Source of the DNA: Cellulomonas hominis
Lineage (GTDB): Bacteria > Actinomycetota > Actinomycetes > Actinomycetales > Cellulomonadaceae
NCBI RefSeq assembly: GCF_901521055.1
Contig: NZ_CABEGA010000084.1
Location: forward strand, 1 to 64,000
Length of the DNA: 64,000 nucleotides
Direction of reading: 5' to 3'
The position numbers and the translations under genes were made by a program. Numbering within the stretch: position 1 is the first letter of the stretch; the number at the start of each line of letters is the position of its first letter. The notes beneath the pieces were generated by a model. It was not told the DNA's origin. It did not search any database and saw only the letters and a list, made by a program, of their open reading frames with translations. This document shows positions 1 to 11,420 of this stretch, piece after piece.

Positions 1-35
1 CCGCACAGAGCCGACGCCGGCGGCGTAAGATGTGA

Positions 36-1109
<1,074 letters not shown>

Positions 1110-1228
1110 CCGCAGGAGGAGCCGCGCGCCCGGCGAGGCGCCCGTCCTGCGATTGACACGTGTGGTTAGGGTTCCCCCACGAACACCGCACACCGCCGTG
1201 AGGTCGACCCGCGATCGGAGGTACCGCG

Positions 1229-2857
1229 ATGACGGAACCGACAGCACGCGACCTGCAGCGCGAGCTCGCGCTCCTGGCCGCCAAGAACGAGCGCATGTCC
1301 GACGCGCTCGTGGCGGCGCGTGACCAGATCATCGAGCTCAAGCGCCAGATCGACGACCTCGCGAAGCCCCCGGGCACGTTCGCCACGTTCCTGACCGCCC
1401 GCGAGGACGGCACCGTCGAGGTCGTCTCCTCGGGCCGCAAGATGCACGTCGGTACCAGCCCCGCGATCGACGTCCACCGGCTCCGGCCGGGCCAGGAGGT
1501 CATGCTCAACGAGGCCCTGACCGTGGTCGAGGCCGGCGGGTACGAGCAGGTCGGCGAGCTCGTCACCGTCAAGGAGCTCCTGGGGCACGACCGCGCCCTG
1601 GTCGTCGGCCGCGGCGACGAGGAGCGGGTGGTCCGCCTCGCGGGGCAGGTGCGCGACGGTTCCGTGCGGGTCGGCGACGCGCTGACCGTCGAGGCCCGCA
1701 GCGGGTTCGTGTTCGAGCGGGTGCCGCGCGCCGAGGTCGAGGACCTCGTGCTCGAGGAGGTCCCCGACATCGACTACCGGGACATCGGTGGCCTGGGCCC
1801 GCAGATCGAGGCCATCCGGGACGCCGTGGAGCTCCCGTTCCTGCACCCGGAGCTGTTCCGCGAGCACGGGCTCAAGCCGCCGAAGGGCGTCCTGCTGTAC
1901 GGCCCGCCCGGCTGCGGCAAGACGCTGATCGCCAAGGCGGTCGCGAACTCGCTCGCCGCCACGTCGGCCGCCGCGCGGGGCGAGGAGCTCACCGAGGCGA
2001 AGTCGTACTTCCTCAACGTCAAGGGCCCGGAGCTGCTGAACAAGTACGTCGGCGAGACCGAGCGGCACATCCGGCTGATCTTCTCCCGGGCGCGCGAGAA
2101 GGCGTCGCAGGGTCACCCCGTGGTCGTGTTCTTCGACGAGATGGAGTCCCTGTTCCGCACCCGCGGCACCGGCGTGTCCAGCGACGTGGAGACGACGATC
2201 GTCCCGCAGCTGCTCGCCGAGATCGACGGCGTGGAGCGCCTGGAGAACGTCATCGTCATCGGCGCGTCCAACCGCGAGGACATGATCGACCCCGCGATCC
2301 TGCGGCCCGGCCGCCTGGACGTGAAGATCAAGATCGAGCGCCCCGACGCCGAGGGCGCCCGCGAGATCTTCGCGAAGTACCTGACCCCGGACCTGCCGAT
2401 CCACGCCGACGACCTCGCCGAGCACCACGGTTCCGCGCGCGCGGCCGTCGAGGCGATGATCTCCCGCGCCGTCGAACGGATGTACTCGGAGAACGACGAG
2501 AACCGGTTCCTCGAGGTCACCTACGCCAGCGGCGACAAGGAGGTCCTGTTCTTCAAGGACTTCAACTCCGGCGCCATGATCCAGAACGTCGTGGACCGTG
2601 CGAAGAAGTCCGCGATCAAGGACCTGCTCGCCACCGGCCAGCGTGGCTTGCGCGTCGAGCACCTGCTGACGGCGTGCGTCGACGAGTTCAAGGAGAACGA
2701 GGACCTGCCGAACACCACCAACCCCGACGACTGGGCGCGCATCTCCGGCAAGAAGGGGGAGCGCATCGTGTTCATCCGCACGATCGTCCAGGACAAGAAG
2801 GGCGAGGAGGCCTCGCGCCGGATCGAGAACGTCACGAGCACGGGGCAGTACCTCTAG
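1229..2857 (+). CDS. arc: Proteasome-associated AAA ATPase (ARC/Mpa)
   Basis: Ring ATPase that recognises Pup on tagged proteins, unfolds them and feeds the 20S proteasome. At 542 aa it has the full family layout: an N-terminal coiled coil (residues about 5-50) that binds Pup, an interdomain region with OB folds, then one AAA module with Walker A GPPGCGKT near residue 225 and Walker [11 protein letters not shown] near 300. It ends in GQYL, the proteasome-docking tail with the penultimate tyrosine. The ATG at 1229 has a GGAGG box about 8 nt upstream. The rest of the proteasome locus (dop onward) starts only at 6349, with three unrelated genes in between, whereas arc and dop are usually close neighbours. 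Confidence 0.97.
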   Translation: MTEPTARDLQRELALLAAKNERMSDALVAARDQIIELKRQIDDLAKPPGTFATFLTAREDGTVEVVSSGRKMHVGTSPAIDVHRLRPGQEVMLNEALTVVEAGGYEQVGELVTVKELLGHDRALVVGRGDEERVVRLAGQVRDGSVRVGDALTVEARSGFVFERVPRAEVEDLVLEEVPDIDYRDIGGLGPQIEAIRDAVELPFLHPELFREHGLKPPKGVLLYGPPGCGKTLIAKAVANSLAATSAAARGEELTEAKSYFLNVKGPELLNKYVGETERHIRLIFSRAREKASQGHPVVVFFDEMESLFRTRGTGVSSDVETTIVPQLLAEIDGVERLENVIVIGASNREDMIDPAILRPGRLDVKIKIERPDAEGAREIFAKYLTPDLPIHADDLAEHHGSARAAVEAMISRAVERMYSENDENRFLEVTYASGDKEVLFFKDFNSGAMIQNVVDRAKKSAIKDLLATGQRGLRVEHLLTACVDEFKENEDLPNTTNPDDWARISGKKGERIVFIRTIVQDKKGEEASRRIENVTSTGQYL

Positions 2858-2969
2858 GTCGCCGATCCACACGCGGCCCTGACGCCCCGCACAGGGGCGG
2901 CACAGCAGCAGGCGGCTGGATGGTCGTACCCGGTTCACCGGGCGTTCATCCCCGACCCGCGAGGTGCCC

Positions 2970-3578
2970 ATGCCTGCCCCTGCCCTGTTCGCCGCCGACC
3001 TCGTCGCCATCGGCGTCCTGACGTTCGCCCTGTACTTCCCGCGCCACCGGAGGCGTGACCTCGTCGTCGCCTTCCTGGGGGTGAACGTCGGCGTCCTGGC
3101 CGTCGCGGGGGCGCTGTCGTCCAGCACCGTCGGCGCGGGGCTCGGGCTCGGGCTGTTCGGCGTGCTGTCGATCATCCGGCTGCGGTCCTCCGAGATCGAC
3201 CAGCGGGAGGTCGCGTACTACTTCGCGGCGCTGGCGCTCGGGCTGATCGGCGGGCTCGGCGGCTCGCTGGGCGTGACCGCCCTGGTGCTGATGGCGCTCG
3301 TCCTCGTGGCGCTGCTGGTCGGCGACCACCCGCGGCTGCTGCACCGGTACCGGCAGCAGGTGGTCGTGGTGGACCGGGCGTTCGGCGACCACGCCGCGCT
3401 CGTCGCGCACCTGGAGCGGCTGCTCGGCGCCCGGGTGCACAGCGCGACCGTGCAGCGCCTCGACCTGGTGGACGACACGACGGTCGTCGACGTCCGGTAC
3501 GCCGAGCTGCCGCGCAGCGCCCCGGTCGAGGAGCTCGTCGTCGTGACGCCGTCCGCGCTGTCGGCGGTGTCCCGGTGA
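2970..3578 (+). CDS. DUF4956 family membrane protein
   Basis: Integral membrane protein of unknown function. Hydrophobic stretches in the first 120 residues suggest about four membrane helices, including AADLVAIGVLTFALYF and GLGLGLFGVLSIIRL, followed by a soluble tail of about 80 residues. DUF4956 proteins are commonly encoded next to VTC-domain polyphosphate polymerases, and that is the case here. I chose ATG 2970 over GTG 2964 because GAGGTG at 2961-2966 would serve as ribosome binding site. It overlaps the VTC gene by 4 nt (GTGA), so the two are probably translationally coupled. A role in delivering or sensing polyphosphate is inference from context only. Confidence 0.8.
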   Translation: MPAPALFAADLVAIGVLTFALYFPRHRRRDLVVAFLGVNVGVLAVAGALSSSTVGAGLGLGLFGVLSIIRLRSSEIDQREVAYYFAALALGLIGGLGGSLGVTALVLMALVLVALLVGDHPRLLHRYRQQVVVVDRAFGDHAALVAHLERLLGARVHSATVQRLDLVDDTTVVDVRYAELPRSAPVEELVVVTPSALSAVSR

Positions 3579-4342
3579 CCGGCGTGGCCCTCACGCACCT
3601 GCGCCCGATCGACCTCGCCGAGCTGCAGGAGACCGCAGCCCTGCAGACCCGCGTCGACCGCAAGTACGTGCTCCCGCTCGCGGCCCTCCCCGCCGTGCTC
3701 GACTCCCTCCCGGACGGCACGCGCCGCCTCGTCATCGACGGCCGGGACACCTTCGGGTACGAGTCGGTCTACTTCGACACCCCGGACCTCGACGCCTTCC
3801 GCCTCGCCGCCGGACGACGCCGGCGCCGGTTCAAGGTGCGTACCCGCACGTACCGGGACACCGGCGGCTGCTGGCTCGAGGTGAAGACCCGCGGCGCCCG
3901 CGGGACCACGGTCAAGGACCGGCGCGAGCACGACCCCGCCTCCCGAGCCAGCGTGGGCGACGCCCTCGGCTTCGTGCTCGACACGCTGCGCCGGCAGGGC
4001 GTCGGCCTGCCGGAGATCGACGGTGGGACCGTGCTCCGGCCGACCCTCACCACGCAGTACCGGCGCCGCACCCTGCACCTGCCCGACGGTGCCCGCCTGA
4101 CCGTCGACACGGGCCTCGAGTGGCTCGGGCCCGACCCGTCCGGGCCGAGCGCCGCCGTCCCCGCGCACGCCGTCGTCGAGACGAAGAGCGTCGCGGGTGC
4201 GTCGAGCGCCGACCGGGCGCTGTGGGCGCTCGGGCACCGCCCGTCCCGCATCTCGAAGTACGCGACCGGGCTCGTGGTCCTCGACCCGGCGCTCGGCGGC
4301 CGGCCCTGGCGGCGCACGGTGCGCCGCACCCTGGCCGGCTGA
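3575..4342 (+). CDS. VTC-domain protein, polyphosphate polymerase-like
   Basis: A 255-aa single-domain member of the VTC family (catalytic core of yeast Vtc4, which makes polyphosphate from ATP inside a beta-tunnel). Visible tunnel motifs are RVDRKYVLP near the N-terminus, ESVYFDT, the basic strand RRRFKVRTRTY, LEVKTRG, VETKS near residue 205, and RISKYATGLV close to the C-terminus. These supply the expected Lys/Arg and acidic residues for nucleotide and metal binding. It starts at GTG 3575, inside the stop of the DUF4956 gene. No SPX or membrane segment is present, so membrane attachment would come from the DUF4956 partner. Polyphosphate synthesis is known for relatives but is not proven for this bacterial subgroup. 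Confidence 0.82.
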   Translation: MTGVALTHLRPIDLAELQETAALQTRVDRKYVLPLAALPAVLDSLPDGTRRLVIDGRDTFGYESVYFDTPDLDAFRLAAGRRRRRFKVRTRTYRDTGGCWLEVKTRGARGTTVKDRREHDPASRASVGDALGFVLDTLRRQGVGLPEIDGGTVLRPTLTTQYRRRTLHLPDGARLTVDTGLEWLGPDPSGPSAAVPAHAVVETKSVAGASSADRALWALGHRPSRISKYATGLVVLDPALGGRPWRRTVRRTLAG

Positions 4343-4391
4343 CCGCCCGCCTCACCCGACTCACCCGCCTCGACCACCCCTGGAGATCCCC

Positions 4392-6233
4392 GTGCGCCGT
4401 CCCCGTCCCGTCCTCGCCGTCCCCGCCGTCCTGCTGAGCCTCCTGCTGACCGGCTGCGCCGCCGACGCAGTCGCCGACACCGTCTCCGGGTCGGGCAGCG
4501 CCGGCACCACCGTGGCCGCTGTCCCCGCCGGCACCACCGCCGAGGAGGTGCTCGCCGCGAACACCGACGTGCACGACGTGCAGGACGCGGGCAGCACCAC
4601 CGCCATCATCTCGCTCGAGGGCGACACCGCCACGACCGACGCGGACGGCGTGACGGTGGACGGCTCGGTCGTCACCATCACCGCCGGCGGCACGTACACG
4701 CTCAGCGGCACCCTCGACGACGGGCAGGTCGTGGTCGACGCCGGGGAAGCCGTCGTGCACCTCGTCCTCGACGGGGTCGACCTCACGTCGTCGACCAGCG
4801 CGCCGCTGGTGATCAGCAGCGCGGGCTCCGCGGTCGTCGAGCTCGCAGACGGCTCGCAGAACGCCCTCACCGACGCCACCGAGTACGCGTACGCCGAGGG
4901 GGAGGACGAGCCGAACGCGGCCCTGTTCAGCGCGGCGGACCTCACGATCACCGGCACGGGGGCGCTCACCGTCACCGGGAACGCGAACGACGGCATCGCG
5001 AGCAAGGACGGCCTGGTGGTCGAGTCCGGAGACCTCACGGTCGACGCCGTGGACGACGGGATCCGCGGCAAGGACTACCTGGTGGTCGACGGCGGCACGG
5101 TCCGCGTCACCGCCGGCGGCGACGGGCTGAAGTCCGACGACACCGAGGACGCCACCGCGGGCTTCGTCGCCGTCGCGGGCGGTGACGTCACGGTGACCGC
5201 GGGCGGCGACGGCGTCGACGCGGCGACCGACGCGGTCGTCACGGGCGGCACGCTGGGCGTCGAGTCGGGCGGTGGCAGCGGCGCGACGGTCGCGGACGAC
5301 GTCTCCGCGAAGGGGGTGAAGGGCACGGTCGTGGTCGTCGTCGGCGGCGGCACGATCACCGTGGACGCCGCGGACGACGCGATCCACTCCAACGGCGCCG
5401 TGTCCGTCACCGACGGGGACCTGACGGTGTCGAGCGGCGACGACGGCCTGCACGGCGACGCGTCCCTCGACATCAGCGGTGGCACCGTCGACGTCGCCAC
5501 CTCGTACGAGGGGCTCGAGGCCGAGGCGATCACCCTGGCCGGCGGCGAGGTCACCGTGGTCGCGTCCGACGACGGCGTGAACGCCGCGAGCAGCGCGACC
5601 GGCTCCACCGAGGACGCCCAGGGCGACTGGGCCGGCCCGCAGGGCGAGTCGGCCGGGACGGCGAGCCTCGCCATCACCGGCGGGACCCTCGACGTCGACG
5701 CGGGTGGTGACGGCCTCGACGCCAACGGCACGCTGACGATGAGCGGCGGCACCGTCGTGGTGAACGGCCCGACGAACGACGGCAACGGCGCGATCGACGT
5801 CGACGCCACGCCGTCGGTCACCGGCGGCACGCTGGTCGCCGCGGGGTCCTCGGGCATGGCCATGGCGCCGGGCACCGACGGGCAGGGCTGGGTCGCCGCG
5901 ACCTTCGACGCCACGCAGGCCGCCGGGACGACGCTCGCCGTCGTCGACGCCGACGGCACGGTGGTCGCGACGTTCACGCCGACAAAGGACATCAGCTCGC
6001 TGGTCGTCTCGGCGGCCGGCCTCACCCTCGGCGAGACGTACACCGTCGTCGCGGGGGCGACCGACGCGGGCGACGCGTTCGCGGGGTACACCGCGGGCGG
6101 CGACGCCTCCGGGGGGACCGAGGTGGCGAGCGTGACCGCGGGTGAGCTCACCGGCGGCGGCACGGGCGGCGGGATGCCGGGCGGCGGCGGGGGCGACCGC
6201 GCCCCGGGTGCCCGCCCGGGCGCGGACGCCTGA
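4392..6233 (+). CDS. Secreted lipoprotein with beta-helix carbohydrate-binding domain (DUF4353/Cthe_2159-like)
   Basis: A 613-aa exported lipoprotein. The signal peptide ends in LLLTGC, a clear lipobox with the acylated Cys at about residue 22. The mature part is made of short repeating turns such as [31 protein letters not shown] and [16 protein letters not shown]. These fit a right-handed parallel beta-helix rich in Asp, Gly and Thr, like the calcium-dependent polysaccharide-binding Cthe_2159 family. GTG 4392 follows GGAGA at about 4382-4386. It lies 49 bp after the VTC gene, and DUF4956-VTC-surface protein sets recur in bacteria (often with CotH). The C-terminus is a Gly-rich tail. The binding ligand is unknown. 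Confidence 0.8.
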   Translation: MRRPRPVLAVPAVLLSLLLTGCAADAVADTVSGSGSAGTTVAAVPAGTTAEEVLAANTDVHDVQDAGSTTAIISLEGDTATTDADGVTVDGSVVTITAGGTYTLSGTLDDGQVVVDAGEAVVHLVLDGVDLTSSTSAPLVISSAGSAVVELADGSQNALTDATEYAYAEGEDEPNAALFSAADLTITGTGALTVTGNANDGIASKDGLVVESGDLTVDAVDDGIRGKDYLVVDGGTVRVTAGGDGLKSDDTEDATAGFVAVAGGDVTVTAGGDGVDAATDAVVTGGTLGVESGGGSGATVADDVSAKGVKGTVVVVVGGGTITVDAADDAIHSNGAVSVTDGDLTVSSGDDGLHGDASLDISGGTVDVATSYEGLEAEAITLAGGEVTVVASDDGVNAASSATGSTEDAQGDWAGPQGESAGTASLAITGGTLDVDAGGDGLDANGTLTMSGGTVVVNGPTNDGNGAIDVDATPSVTGGTLVAAGSSGMAMAPGTDGQGWVAATFDATQAAGTTLAVVDADGTVVATFTPTKDISSLVVSAAGLTLGETYTVVAGATDAGDAFAGYTAGGDASGGTEVASVTAGELTGGGTGGGMPGGGGGDRAPGARPGADA

Positions 6234-6237
6234 CCCC

Positions 6238-6304
6238 GCGCGGAGTGGAGCGTCCCGCCGGGCACGCCGGTGCGTGTCCGGCAGGGCGCTCCACTCCGGC
6301 GCGC
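6238..6304. terminator. Long inverted repeat with GGAGTGGAGCG stem
   Basis: The arms CGGAGTGGAGCG (6241-6252) and CGCTCCACTCCG (6287-6298) are perfect 12-bp complements, with additional partial pairing inside and GC-rich extensions outside. It sits 4-70 nt after the lipoprotein stop, so it can act as a terminator. There is no T-tract. The same outer arm sequence recurs in the hairpin at 40468-40536. Confidence 0.65.
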
Positions 6305-6335
6305 GCCGGCCCGGGGTGCCGGCCGTCGCCCGCCG

Positions 6336-6341
6336 TAGGGT
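6336..6341 (+). promoter_or_regulatory. -10 box of dop, leaderless type
   Basis: TAGGGT lies 7 nt before the GTG start of dop and there is no ribosome binding site. This geometry predicts transcription starting at or next to the first base of the start codon. Confidence 0.5.
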
Positions 6342-6348
6342 GGCCCGT

Positions 6349-7992
6349 GTGACCGTGCGCCGCGTGATGGGGATCGAGACCGAGTACGGCGTGCTGCAGC
6401 CCGGCCGCCCGAACGCCAACCCGATGCTGCTGTCCAGCCACGTCGTCGCCGTGCACGCCGCCGCCCGGCAGGGCGGCCGGGCGAAGGCGCGGTGGGACTA
6501 CGACGACGAGGACCCGCTGCAGGACGCGCGCGGCTTCCACCTCCAGCGCGCCGCGGCCCACCCGTCGCTGCTCACGGACGACCCGCAGCGCCCCGCGCCG
6601 TCGGGTGACGCCCCGGGCGGTGCCTCGGCGGACGACCCGGCCGCCGACGGCCCGCAGGAGGTCGCGCGGTCGCTGGTCGAGGAGTACGAGGACCCGGGCG
6701 CCGCGAACGTCATCCTGACCAACGGCGCCCGGCTCTACGTGGACCACGCGCACCCCGAGTACTCGTCGCCGGAGGTCACGAACCCCCTCGACGCGGTGCG
6801 GTGGGACCGGGCGGGCGAGCTCGTCATGCTGGCGTCCGTCCGCGCGCTGGCGTCCACGCCCGCGATGCCGGACGCCGTGCTCTACAAGAACAACGTCGAC
6901 GGCAAGGGCGCCACCTACGGCACGCACGAGAACTTCCTCGTCGACCGCGCCGTCCCCTTCGTCGACCTCGCGGCGCGGCTGATGCCGTTCCTGGTCACGC
7001 GCCAGGTGTTCACGGGCGCCGGGCGGGTGGGTCTCGGGCAGCGCGGGGAGGAGCCCGGGTTCCAGCTGTCCCAGCGCGCGGACTACATCGAGGCGGAGGT
7101 GGGCCTGGAGACCACGCTGCGCCGGCCGATCGTCAACACGCGCGACGAGCCGCACGCCGACCCGGACCGCTGGCGCCGGCTGCACGTCATCATCGGCGAC
7201 GCGAACCTGCTCGAGGTGCCGACGTACCTCAAGCTCGGCACCACGTCCCTGGTGCTGTGGCTGATCGAGCGCGTCGCGTCGGGGGAGGCCAAGGACCTCG
7301 GCGCCACCCTCGACCGGCTGTCGCTCGCCGATCCCGTGCGTGCCGTGCACACCGTCAGCCACGACCTCACGCTCACCGAGCGGCTGCCGCTCGCCGACGG
7401 CCGCCGGCTCACCGCGATCGAGGTGCAGCGCGAGTACCTGGCGGCCGTCCGCACGGCGCTCGGCCGCGGAGCCGCCGGCGTCGACCCGCAGACCGCCGAC
7501 GTGCTGGCCCGGTGGGGATCGCTGCTCGAGCGGCTGGCGACCGACCCGGCGTCCTGCGCGCGGGAGGTCGAGTGGCTCGCGAAGCTGCGCCTGCTGGAGG
7601 GCCTGCGCCGCCGGGACCACCTCGAGTGGGACCACCCGCGCCTGGCCGCCGTCGACCTGCAGTGGTCCGACGTCCGCCCCGAGCGGGGGCTCTACCACCG
7701 CCTGGTCGGTGCGGGCGCGGTCGAGCGGCTGGTCACGGACGCCGACGTGGCCGCCGCCGTCACCGACCCGCCGGAGGACACCCGGGCGTACTTCCGGGGC
7801 CGCACCATCGCCCGGTTCGGCGCGCACGTCTCCGCGGCCAGCTGGGACTCCGTGGTCTTCGACGTCCCCGGGGCGCCCACCCTGCAGCGCGTCCCGATGC
7901 GCGACCCCCTGCGCGGCACGAAGGCGCACGTCGCGGGCCTGCTCGACTCCTCGCCCGACGTCCGCAGCCTCCTGGCGGCCCTCGGCTCCTGA
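6349..7992 (+). CDS. dop: Depupylase / Pup deamidase Dop
   Basis: Converts the C-terminal Gln of Pup to Glu so that PafA can ligate it, and also removes Pup from substrates. The 547-aa protein has the Pup ligase/glutamine synthetase-like fold: the N-terminal MGIETEYG motif, the [15 protein letters not shown] segment carrying the catalytic Asp, and NTRDEPHAD. The insert between [13 protein letters not shown] and [11 protein letters not shown] corresponds to the Dop-specific loop that PafA lacks. I chose GTG 6349 because TAGGGT is placed for a leaderless start and [14 protein letters not shown] begins as expected; an ATG at 6367 is also possible. Pup here ends in Gln, so Dop activity is required for pupylation. 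Confidence 0.95.
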   Translation: MTVRRVMGIETEYGVLQPGRPNANPMLLSSHVVAVHAAARQGGRAKARWDYDDEDPLQDARGFHLQRAAAHPSLLTDDPQRPAPSGDAPGGASADDPAADGPQEVARSLVEEYEDPGAANVILTNGARLYVDHAHPEYSSPEVTNPLDAVRWDRAGELVMLASVRALASTPAMPDAVLYKNNVDGKGATYGTHENFLVDRAVPFVDLAARLMPFLVTRQVFTGAGRVGLGQRGEEPGFQLSQRADYIEAEVGLETTLRRPIVNTRDEPHADPDRWRRLHVIIGDANLLEVPTYLKLGTTSLVLWLIERVASGEAKDLGATLDRLSLADPVRAVHTVSHDLTLTERLPLADGRRLTAIEVQREYLAAVRTALGRGAAGVDPQTADVLARWGSLLERLATDPASCAREVEWLAKLRLLEGLRRRDHLEWDHPRLAAVDLQWSDVRPERGLYHRLVGAGAVERLVTDADVAAAVTDPPEDTRAYFRGRTIARFGAHVSAASWDSVVFDVPGAPTLQRVPMRDPLRGTKAHVAGLLDSSPDVRSLLAALGS

Positions 7993-8077
7993 GCGGTGGC
8001 GGCGCTCCGCCGGCCCGTCAATGGCCGGGCGCCCCGCCGTGCACGCGCGCTCCCGTGATGCGGCGCCGACCAGGGCC

Positions 8078-8118
8078 TAGGGTGGTGCCACTGCGGGCCG
8101 CTGCAGCAGCGGCGGCCC
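8078..8118 (+). promoter_or_regulatory. Probable promoter and 5' UTR hairpin of the pup operon
   Basis: The -10-like box TAGGGT at 8078-8083 is followed by a GC-rich inverted repeat at 8094-8118 (GGGCCGCTGCAGC paired with its complement). The pup start is at 8146. This puts a separate transcription start between dop and pup. Confidence 0.4.
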
Positions 8119-8145
8119 GTGCCCGATCTACCGGCGGAGGTGCAC

Positions 8146-8340
8146 ATGGCTGGTCAGGAACGCGCTCGGGACCGTCGCGAGGACGACGAGCCCGTCGACG
8201 GGCCGGACGTCGAGCAGGCGACCGCCGCCGCCCAGCAGCGCGACGCCGAGGTCGACGCCCTCCTGGAGGAGATCGACGACGTGCTGGAGACCAACGCGGA
8301 GCAGTTCGTCCGCGGCTTCGTGCAGAAGGGCGGTCAGTGA
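8146..8340 (+). CDS. pup: Prokaryotic ubiquitin-like protein Pup
   Basis: A 64-aa disordered tag protein attached to lysines of proteins destined for the proteasome. It has the expected acidic centre, the helix-forming segment DAEVDALLEEIDDVLETNAEQFVRGFVQ that binds the ARC coiled coil, and the terminal GGQ. The Gln terminus must be deamidated by Dop before PafA can use it. ATG 8146 is preceded by GGAGG at about 8136-8140. Three bases separate its stop from prcB. Confidence 0.97.
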   Translation: MAGQERARDRREDDEPVDGPDVEQATAAAQQRDAEVDALLEEIDDVLETNAEQFVRGFVQKGGQ

Positions 8341-8343
8341 CGC

Positions 8344-9207
8344 GTGCCGACGGATCCGCTGACCTCGGCGGGGCGGCTGCCCGGAGCGTTCACCACGCCC
8401 GGGTCGTCGTCCTTCGTCGACTTCCTCGCCCAGCACGCCCCCGACCTGCTGCCCGGTCGGCGGAGCCCGCTCCCCGCGGGTGACGTGACCCGCGCGCCCG
8501 CCGCCCCGCACGCGACGACCATCGTCGCGCTCACGTTCGCCGGCGGCGTCGTCATGGCCGGCGACCGGCGGGCGACCATGGGCTCGCAGATCGCGTCCCG
8601 GGACATCGAGAAGGTCTTCCCGGCGGACGACTACTCCGCCGTCGGCATCGCCGGGACCGCCGGCCTCGCCGTCGAGCTCGTGCGGCTGTTCCAGCTGGAG
8701 CTCGAGCACTACGAGAAGATCGAGGGCACCCTGCTGTCCCTCGACGGCAAGGCGAACCGCCTGTCGACGATGATCCGCGGCAACCTCGGGCTCGCGATGC
8801 AGGGCCTGGCCGTCGTGCCGCTGTTCGCGGGGTACGACCTGGATCGCGGCACCGGGCGGATCTTCTCGTACGACGTGACCGGCGGCCGGTACGAGGAGCA
8901 CCAGCACCACAGCGTCGGGTCCGGCTCGGTGTTCGCGCGCGGCTCGCTGAAGAAGCTCTGGCAGCCCGGCCTCGACGCCGACGCCGCGGTGCGGGTGGCC
9001 GTCGAGGCCCTCGTCGACGCCGCCGACGACGACTCCGCGACCGGCGGCCCCGACCAGTCGCGGCAGATCTGGCCGGTCGTCGCGACCGTCACCGGCGCGG
9101 GCTACCTCCGCGTCGGGCACGAGGCCCTCGGCGAGGTCGTCGCCGCCGTGGCCGCCGACCGCGCCGCGCAGCACGCCCGCGCCCGGCAGGAGGACACCCC
9201 CCGATGA
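8344..9207 (+). CDS. prcB: Proteasome subunit beta PrcB
   Basis: Catalytic beta subunit of the 20S proteasome. The 287-aa precursor carries a propeptide of 57 residues ending in APHA. Cleavage exposes Thr58 as the N-terminal nucleophile of mature TTIVALTF. Counting from that Thr, Asp17 and Lys33 (in RDIEKVF) are present as required for catalysis. The gene starts with GTG 8344 just after pup and overlaps prcA by 4 nt (ATGA). Confidence 0.97.
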   Translation: MPTDPLTSAGRLPGAFTTPGSSSFVDFLAQHAPDLLPGRRSPLPAGDVTRAPAAPHATTIVALTFAGGVVMAGDRRATMGSQIASRDIEKVFPADDYSAVGIAGTAGLAVELVRLFQLELEHYEKIEGTLLSLDGKANRLSTMIRGNLGLAMQGLAVVPLFAGYDLDRGTGRIFSYDVTGGRYEEHQHHSVGSGSVFARGSLKKLWQPGLDADAAVRVAVEALVDAADDDSATGGPDQSRQIWPVVATVTGAGYLRVGHEALGEVVAAVAADRAAQHARARQEDTPR

Positions 9208-9929
9208 GCATGCCGTTCTACGTCTCGCCCGAGCAGCTGATGAAGGACCGGGCGGACTACGCGCGCAAGGGCATCGCCCGGGGCCGGTCCGTCGTCGTCC
9301 TCACCTACGACGACGGCATCGCCTTCGCCACGGAGAACCCGTCCCGCGCCCTGCACAAGGTGTCCGAGATCTACGACCGCATCGCGTTCGCCGCGGTCGG
9401 CAAGTACAACGAGTTCGAGAACCTGCGCGTCGCCGGCGTGCGGTACGCGGACCTGCGCGGCTACTCCTACGACCGCCGCGACGTGAACGCGCGCGGCCTC
9501 GCGAACGCGTACGCGCAGACCCTCGGCACGGTGTTCACCACGGAGTCCAAGCCCCTGGAGGTCGAGCTCGTCGTCGCCGAGGTCGGCGAGGACGCCGCGA
9601 CCGACCAGCTCTACCGGCTGTCGTACGACGGCTCGGTGGCGGACGAGCGCGGCTTCGTCGTGATGGGCGGCCAGTCCGACCGGCTCCGCGAGGAGATCGT
9701 CGACGGCTGGGTGCCCGGCATGCCGCTCGCCGACGTGCTCGCTCTCGCCGTGCGCGTGCTCGGCGCTCCCGCTCCCGGTGCCGACGAGGACGACCGCCGC
9801 GTCATCCCCGCCGCGCAGCTCGAGGTCGCGGTCCTCGACCGCACACGCCCACGCCGGGCGTTCCGACGCCTCTCCGGCGTCGTCCTGGAGGACCTGCTGG
9901 GGTCGGCGCACACGTCCGACCTGCCCTAG
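9204..9929 (+). CDS. prcA: Proteasome subunit alpha PrcA
   Basis: Non-catalytic alpha subunit that forms the outer rings and gate of the 20S core and docks the tail of ARC. The 241-aa protein begins [23 protein letters not shown], the usual gating N-terminus, and contains the family segment [13 protein letters not shown]. No N-terminal Thr nucleophile is present, as expected for alpha. It is coupled to prcB through ATGA, and pafA begins 10 bp after its stop. Confidence 0.97.
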   Translation: MSMPFYVSPEQLMKDRADYARKGIARGRSVVVLTYDDGIAFATENPSRALHKVSEIYDRIAFAAVGKYNEFENLRVAGVRYADLRGYSYDRRDVNARGLANAYAQTLGTVFTTESKPLEVELVVAEVGEDAATDQLYRLSYDGSVADERGFVVMGGQSDRLREEIVDGWVPGMPLADVLALAVRVLGAPAPGADEDDRRVIPAAQLEVAVLDRTRPRRAFRRLSGVVLEDLLGSAHTSDLP

Positions 9930-9939
9930 GGAGAAGCTC

Positions 9940-11301
9940 ATGGACCGACGGATCTTCGGCCTGGAGACCGAGTACGGCGTGACCTGCGCCGCGGACGACG
10001 GGCGTGGCCTGTCGGCCGACGAGGTCGCGCGCTACCTGTTCCGCAAGGTCGTGGCGTGGGGCCGGTCGTCCAACGTCTTCCTGCGCAACGGCTCCCGGCT
10101 GTACCTCGACGTCGGCTCCCACCCGGAGTACGCCACCGCCGAGTGCGACGACTGGCGCCAGCTCGTCACCCACGACCGGGCGGGGGAGCGGATCCTCGAG
10201 GGGCTGGTCGCCGACGCCCAGCAGCGGCTCGAGCACGAGGGGCTGTCCGGCCGGATCCACCTGTTCAAGAACAACACCGACTCGGCGGGCAACTCCTACG
10301 GCTGCCACGAGAACTACCTCGTGCGCCGGCAGGGCGACTTCTCGCGGCTGTCCGACGTGCTGGTGCCGTTCCTCATCACCCGGCAGGTGCTCACGGGCGC
10401 GGGCAAGGTCCTCGCGACCCCGCGCGGCGCCGTGTTCTGCCTGTCGCAGCGCGCCGACCACATCTGGGAGTCCGTGTCGTCCGCGACCACGCGCTCCCGC
10501 CCCATCATCAACACCCGCGACGAGCCGCACGCCGACGCCGAGCACTACCGCCGGCTGCACGTCATCGTCGGCGACTCGTCCATGTCCGAGACCACCACGA
10601 TGCTCAAGGTCGGCTCCACCGACCTCGTCCTGCGCCTCGTCGAGGCCGGGCTGCCGATGCGGGACCTCACCCTCGAGAACCCCATCCGGGCCATCCGCGA
10701 GATCAGCCACGACGTCACCGGCACCCACCCGGTCACCCTGGCGAGCGGCCGGACCGTCACCGCTGTCGACCTGCAGGAGGAGTACCTGGGCCGGGTCCAG
10801 GACTGGGTCGCCGCCGAGACCGACACCGGGCCCGACGTCAAGCAGGTCCTGGACCTGTGGGAGCGCGGGCTGCGGGCGCTGCGCACCGGCGACCTGTCCC
10901 TCGTCGAGCGGGAGCTCGACTGGGTCATCAAGTACCGGCTCATCGAGCGGTACCGCGCGAAGCACGGCCTCGAGCTCGGGGACGTCCGCGTCGCCCGGAT
11001 GGACCTGGCGTACCACGACATCTCGCGGACCGAGGGCCTGTACAACCTCATGGCCCAGCGGGGGCTCGTCGAGCGTGTCACCACCGACGTCGAGGTCTTC
11101 GAGGCCACCTCCGTGCCGCCGCAGACCACCCGGGCCAAGCTGCGCGGCGAGTTCGTGCAGGCGGCGCAGGACGCCCGCCGCGACTACACCGTCGACTGGG
11201 TTCACCTCAAGCTCAACGACCAGGCGCAGCGCACGGTCCTGTGCAAGGACCCGTTCCGGAACGTCGACGACCGCGTCGAGCGGCTCATCGAGTCCATGTG
11301 A
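9940..11301 (+). CDS. pafA: Pup--protein ligase PafA
   Basis: Ligates deamidated Pup to lysine side chains with ATP. The 453-aa sequence starts [15 protein letters not shown], has [18 protein letters not shown] with the catalytic Asp, [17 protein letters not shown] and [19 protein letters not shown]. It is clearly paralogous to Dop in this window but lacks the Dop loop. ATG 9940 is preceded by AGGGAGA. It is the last gene of the pup-prcB-prcA-pafA operon. Confidence 0.97.
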   Translation: MDRRIFGLETEYGVTCAADDGRGLSADEVARYLFRKVVAWGRSSNVFLRNGSRLYLDVGSHPEYATAECDDWRQLVTHDRAGERILEGLVADAQQRLEHEGLSGRIHLFKNNTDSAGNSYGCHENYLVRRQGDFSRLSDVLVPFLITRQVLTGAGKVLATPRGAVFCLSQRADHIWESVSSATTRSRPIINTRDEPHADAEHYRRLHVIVGDSSMSETTTMLKVGSTDLVLRLVEAGLPMRDLTLENPIRAIREISHDVTGTHPVTLASGRTVTAVDLQEEYLGRVQDWVAAETDTGPDVKQVLDLWERGLRALRTGDLSLVERELDWVIKYRLIERYRAKHGLELGDVRVARMDLAYHDISRTEGLYNLMAQRGLVERVTTDVEVFEATSVPPQTTRAKLRGEFVQAAQDARRDYTVDWVHLKLNDQAQRTVLCKDPFRNVDDRVERLIESM

Positions 11302-11420
11302 CGACGGCCCCCCGACACCTTCACGAGGCCCGACCGGCCTGACCCGGACGGTCGTCCCGGGGGCGCCCGCGCGCCCCGTACAGTGGGCGCCGACCGTGCA
11401 GGACCCTCGGAAGGAACGAC

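Noticed and set aside
1153-1172. Full -35/-10 promoter before arc (TTGACA then TAGGGT)
   Set aside because: The two boxes are only 8 bp apart instead of about 17, so they cannot form one standard promoter. The TAGGGT alone could still serve.
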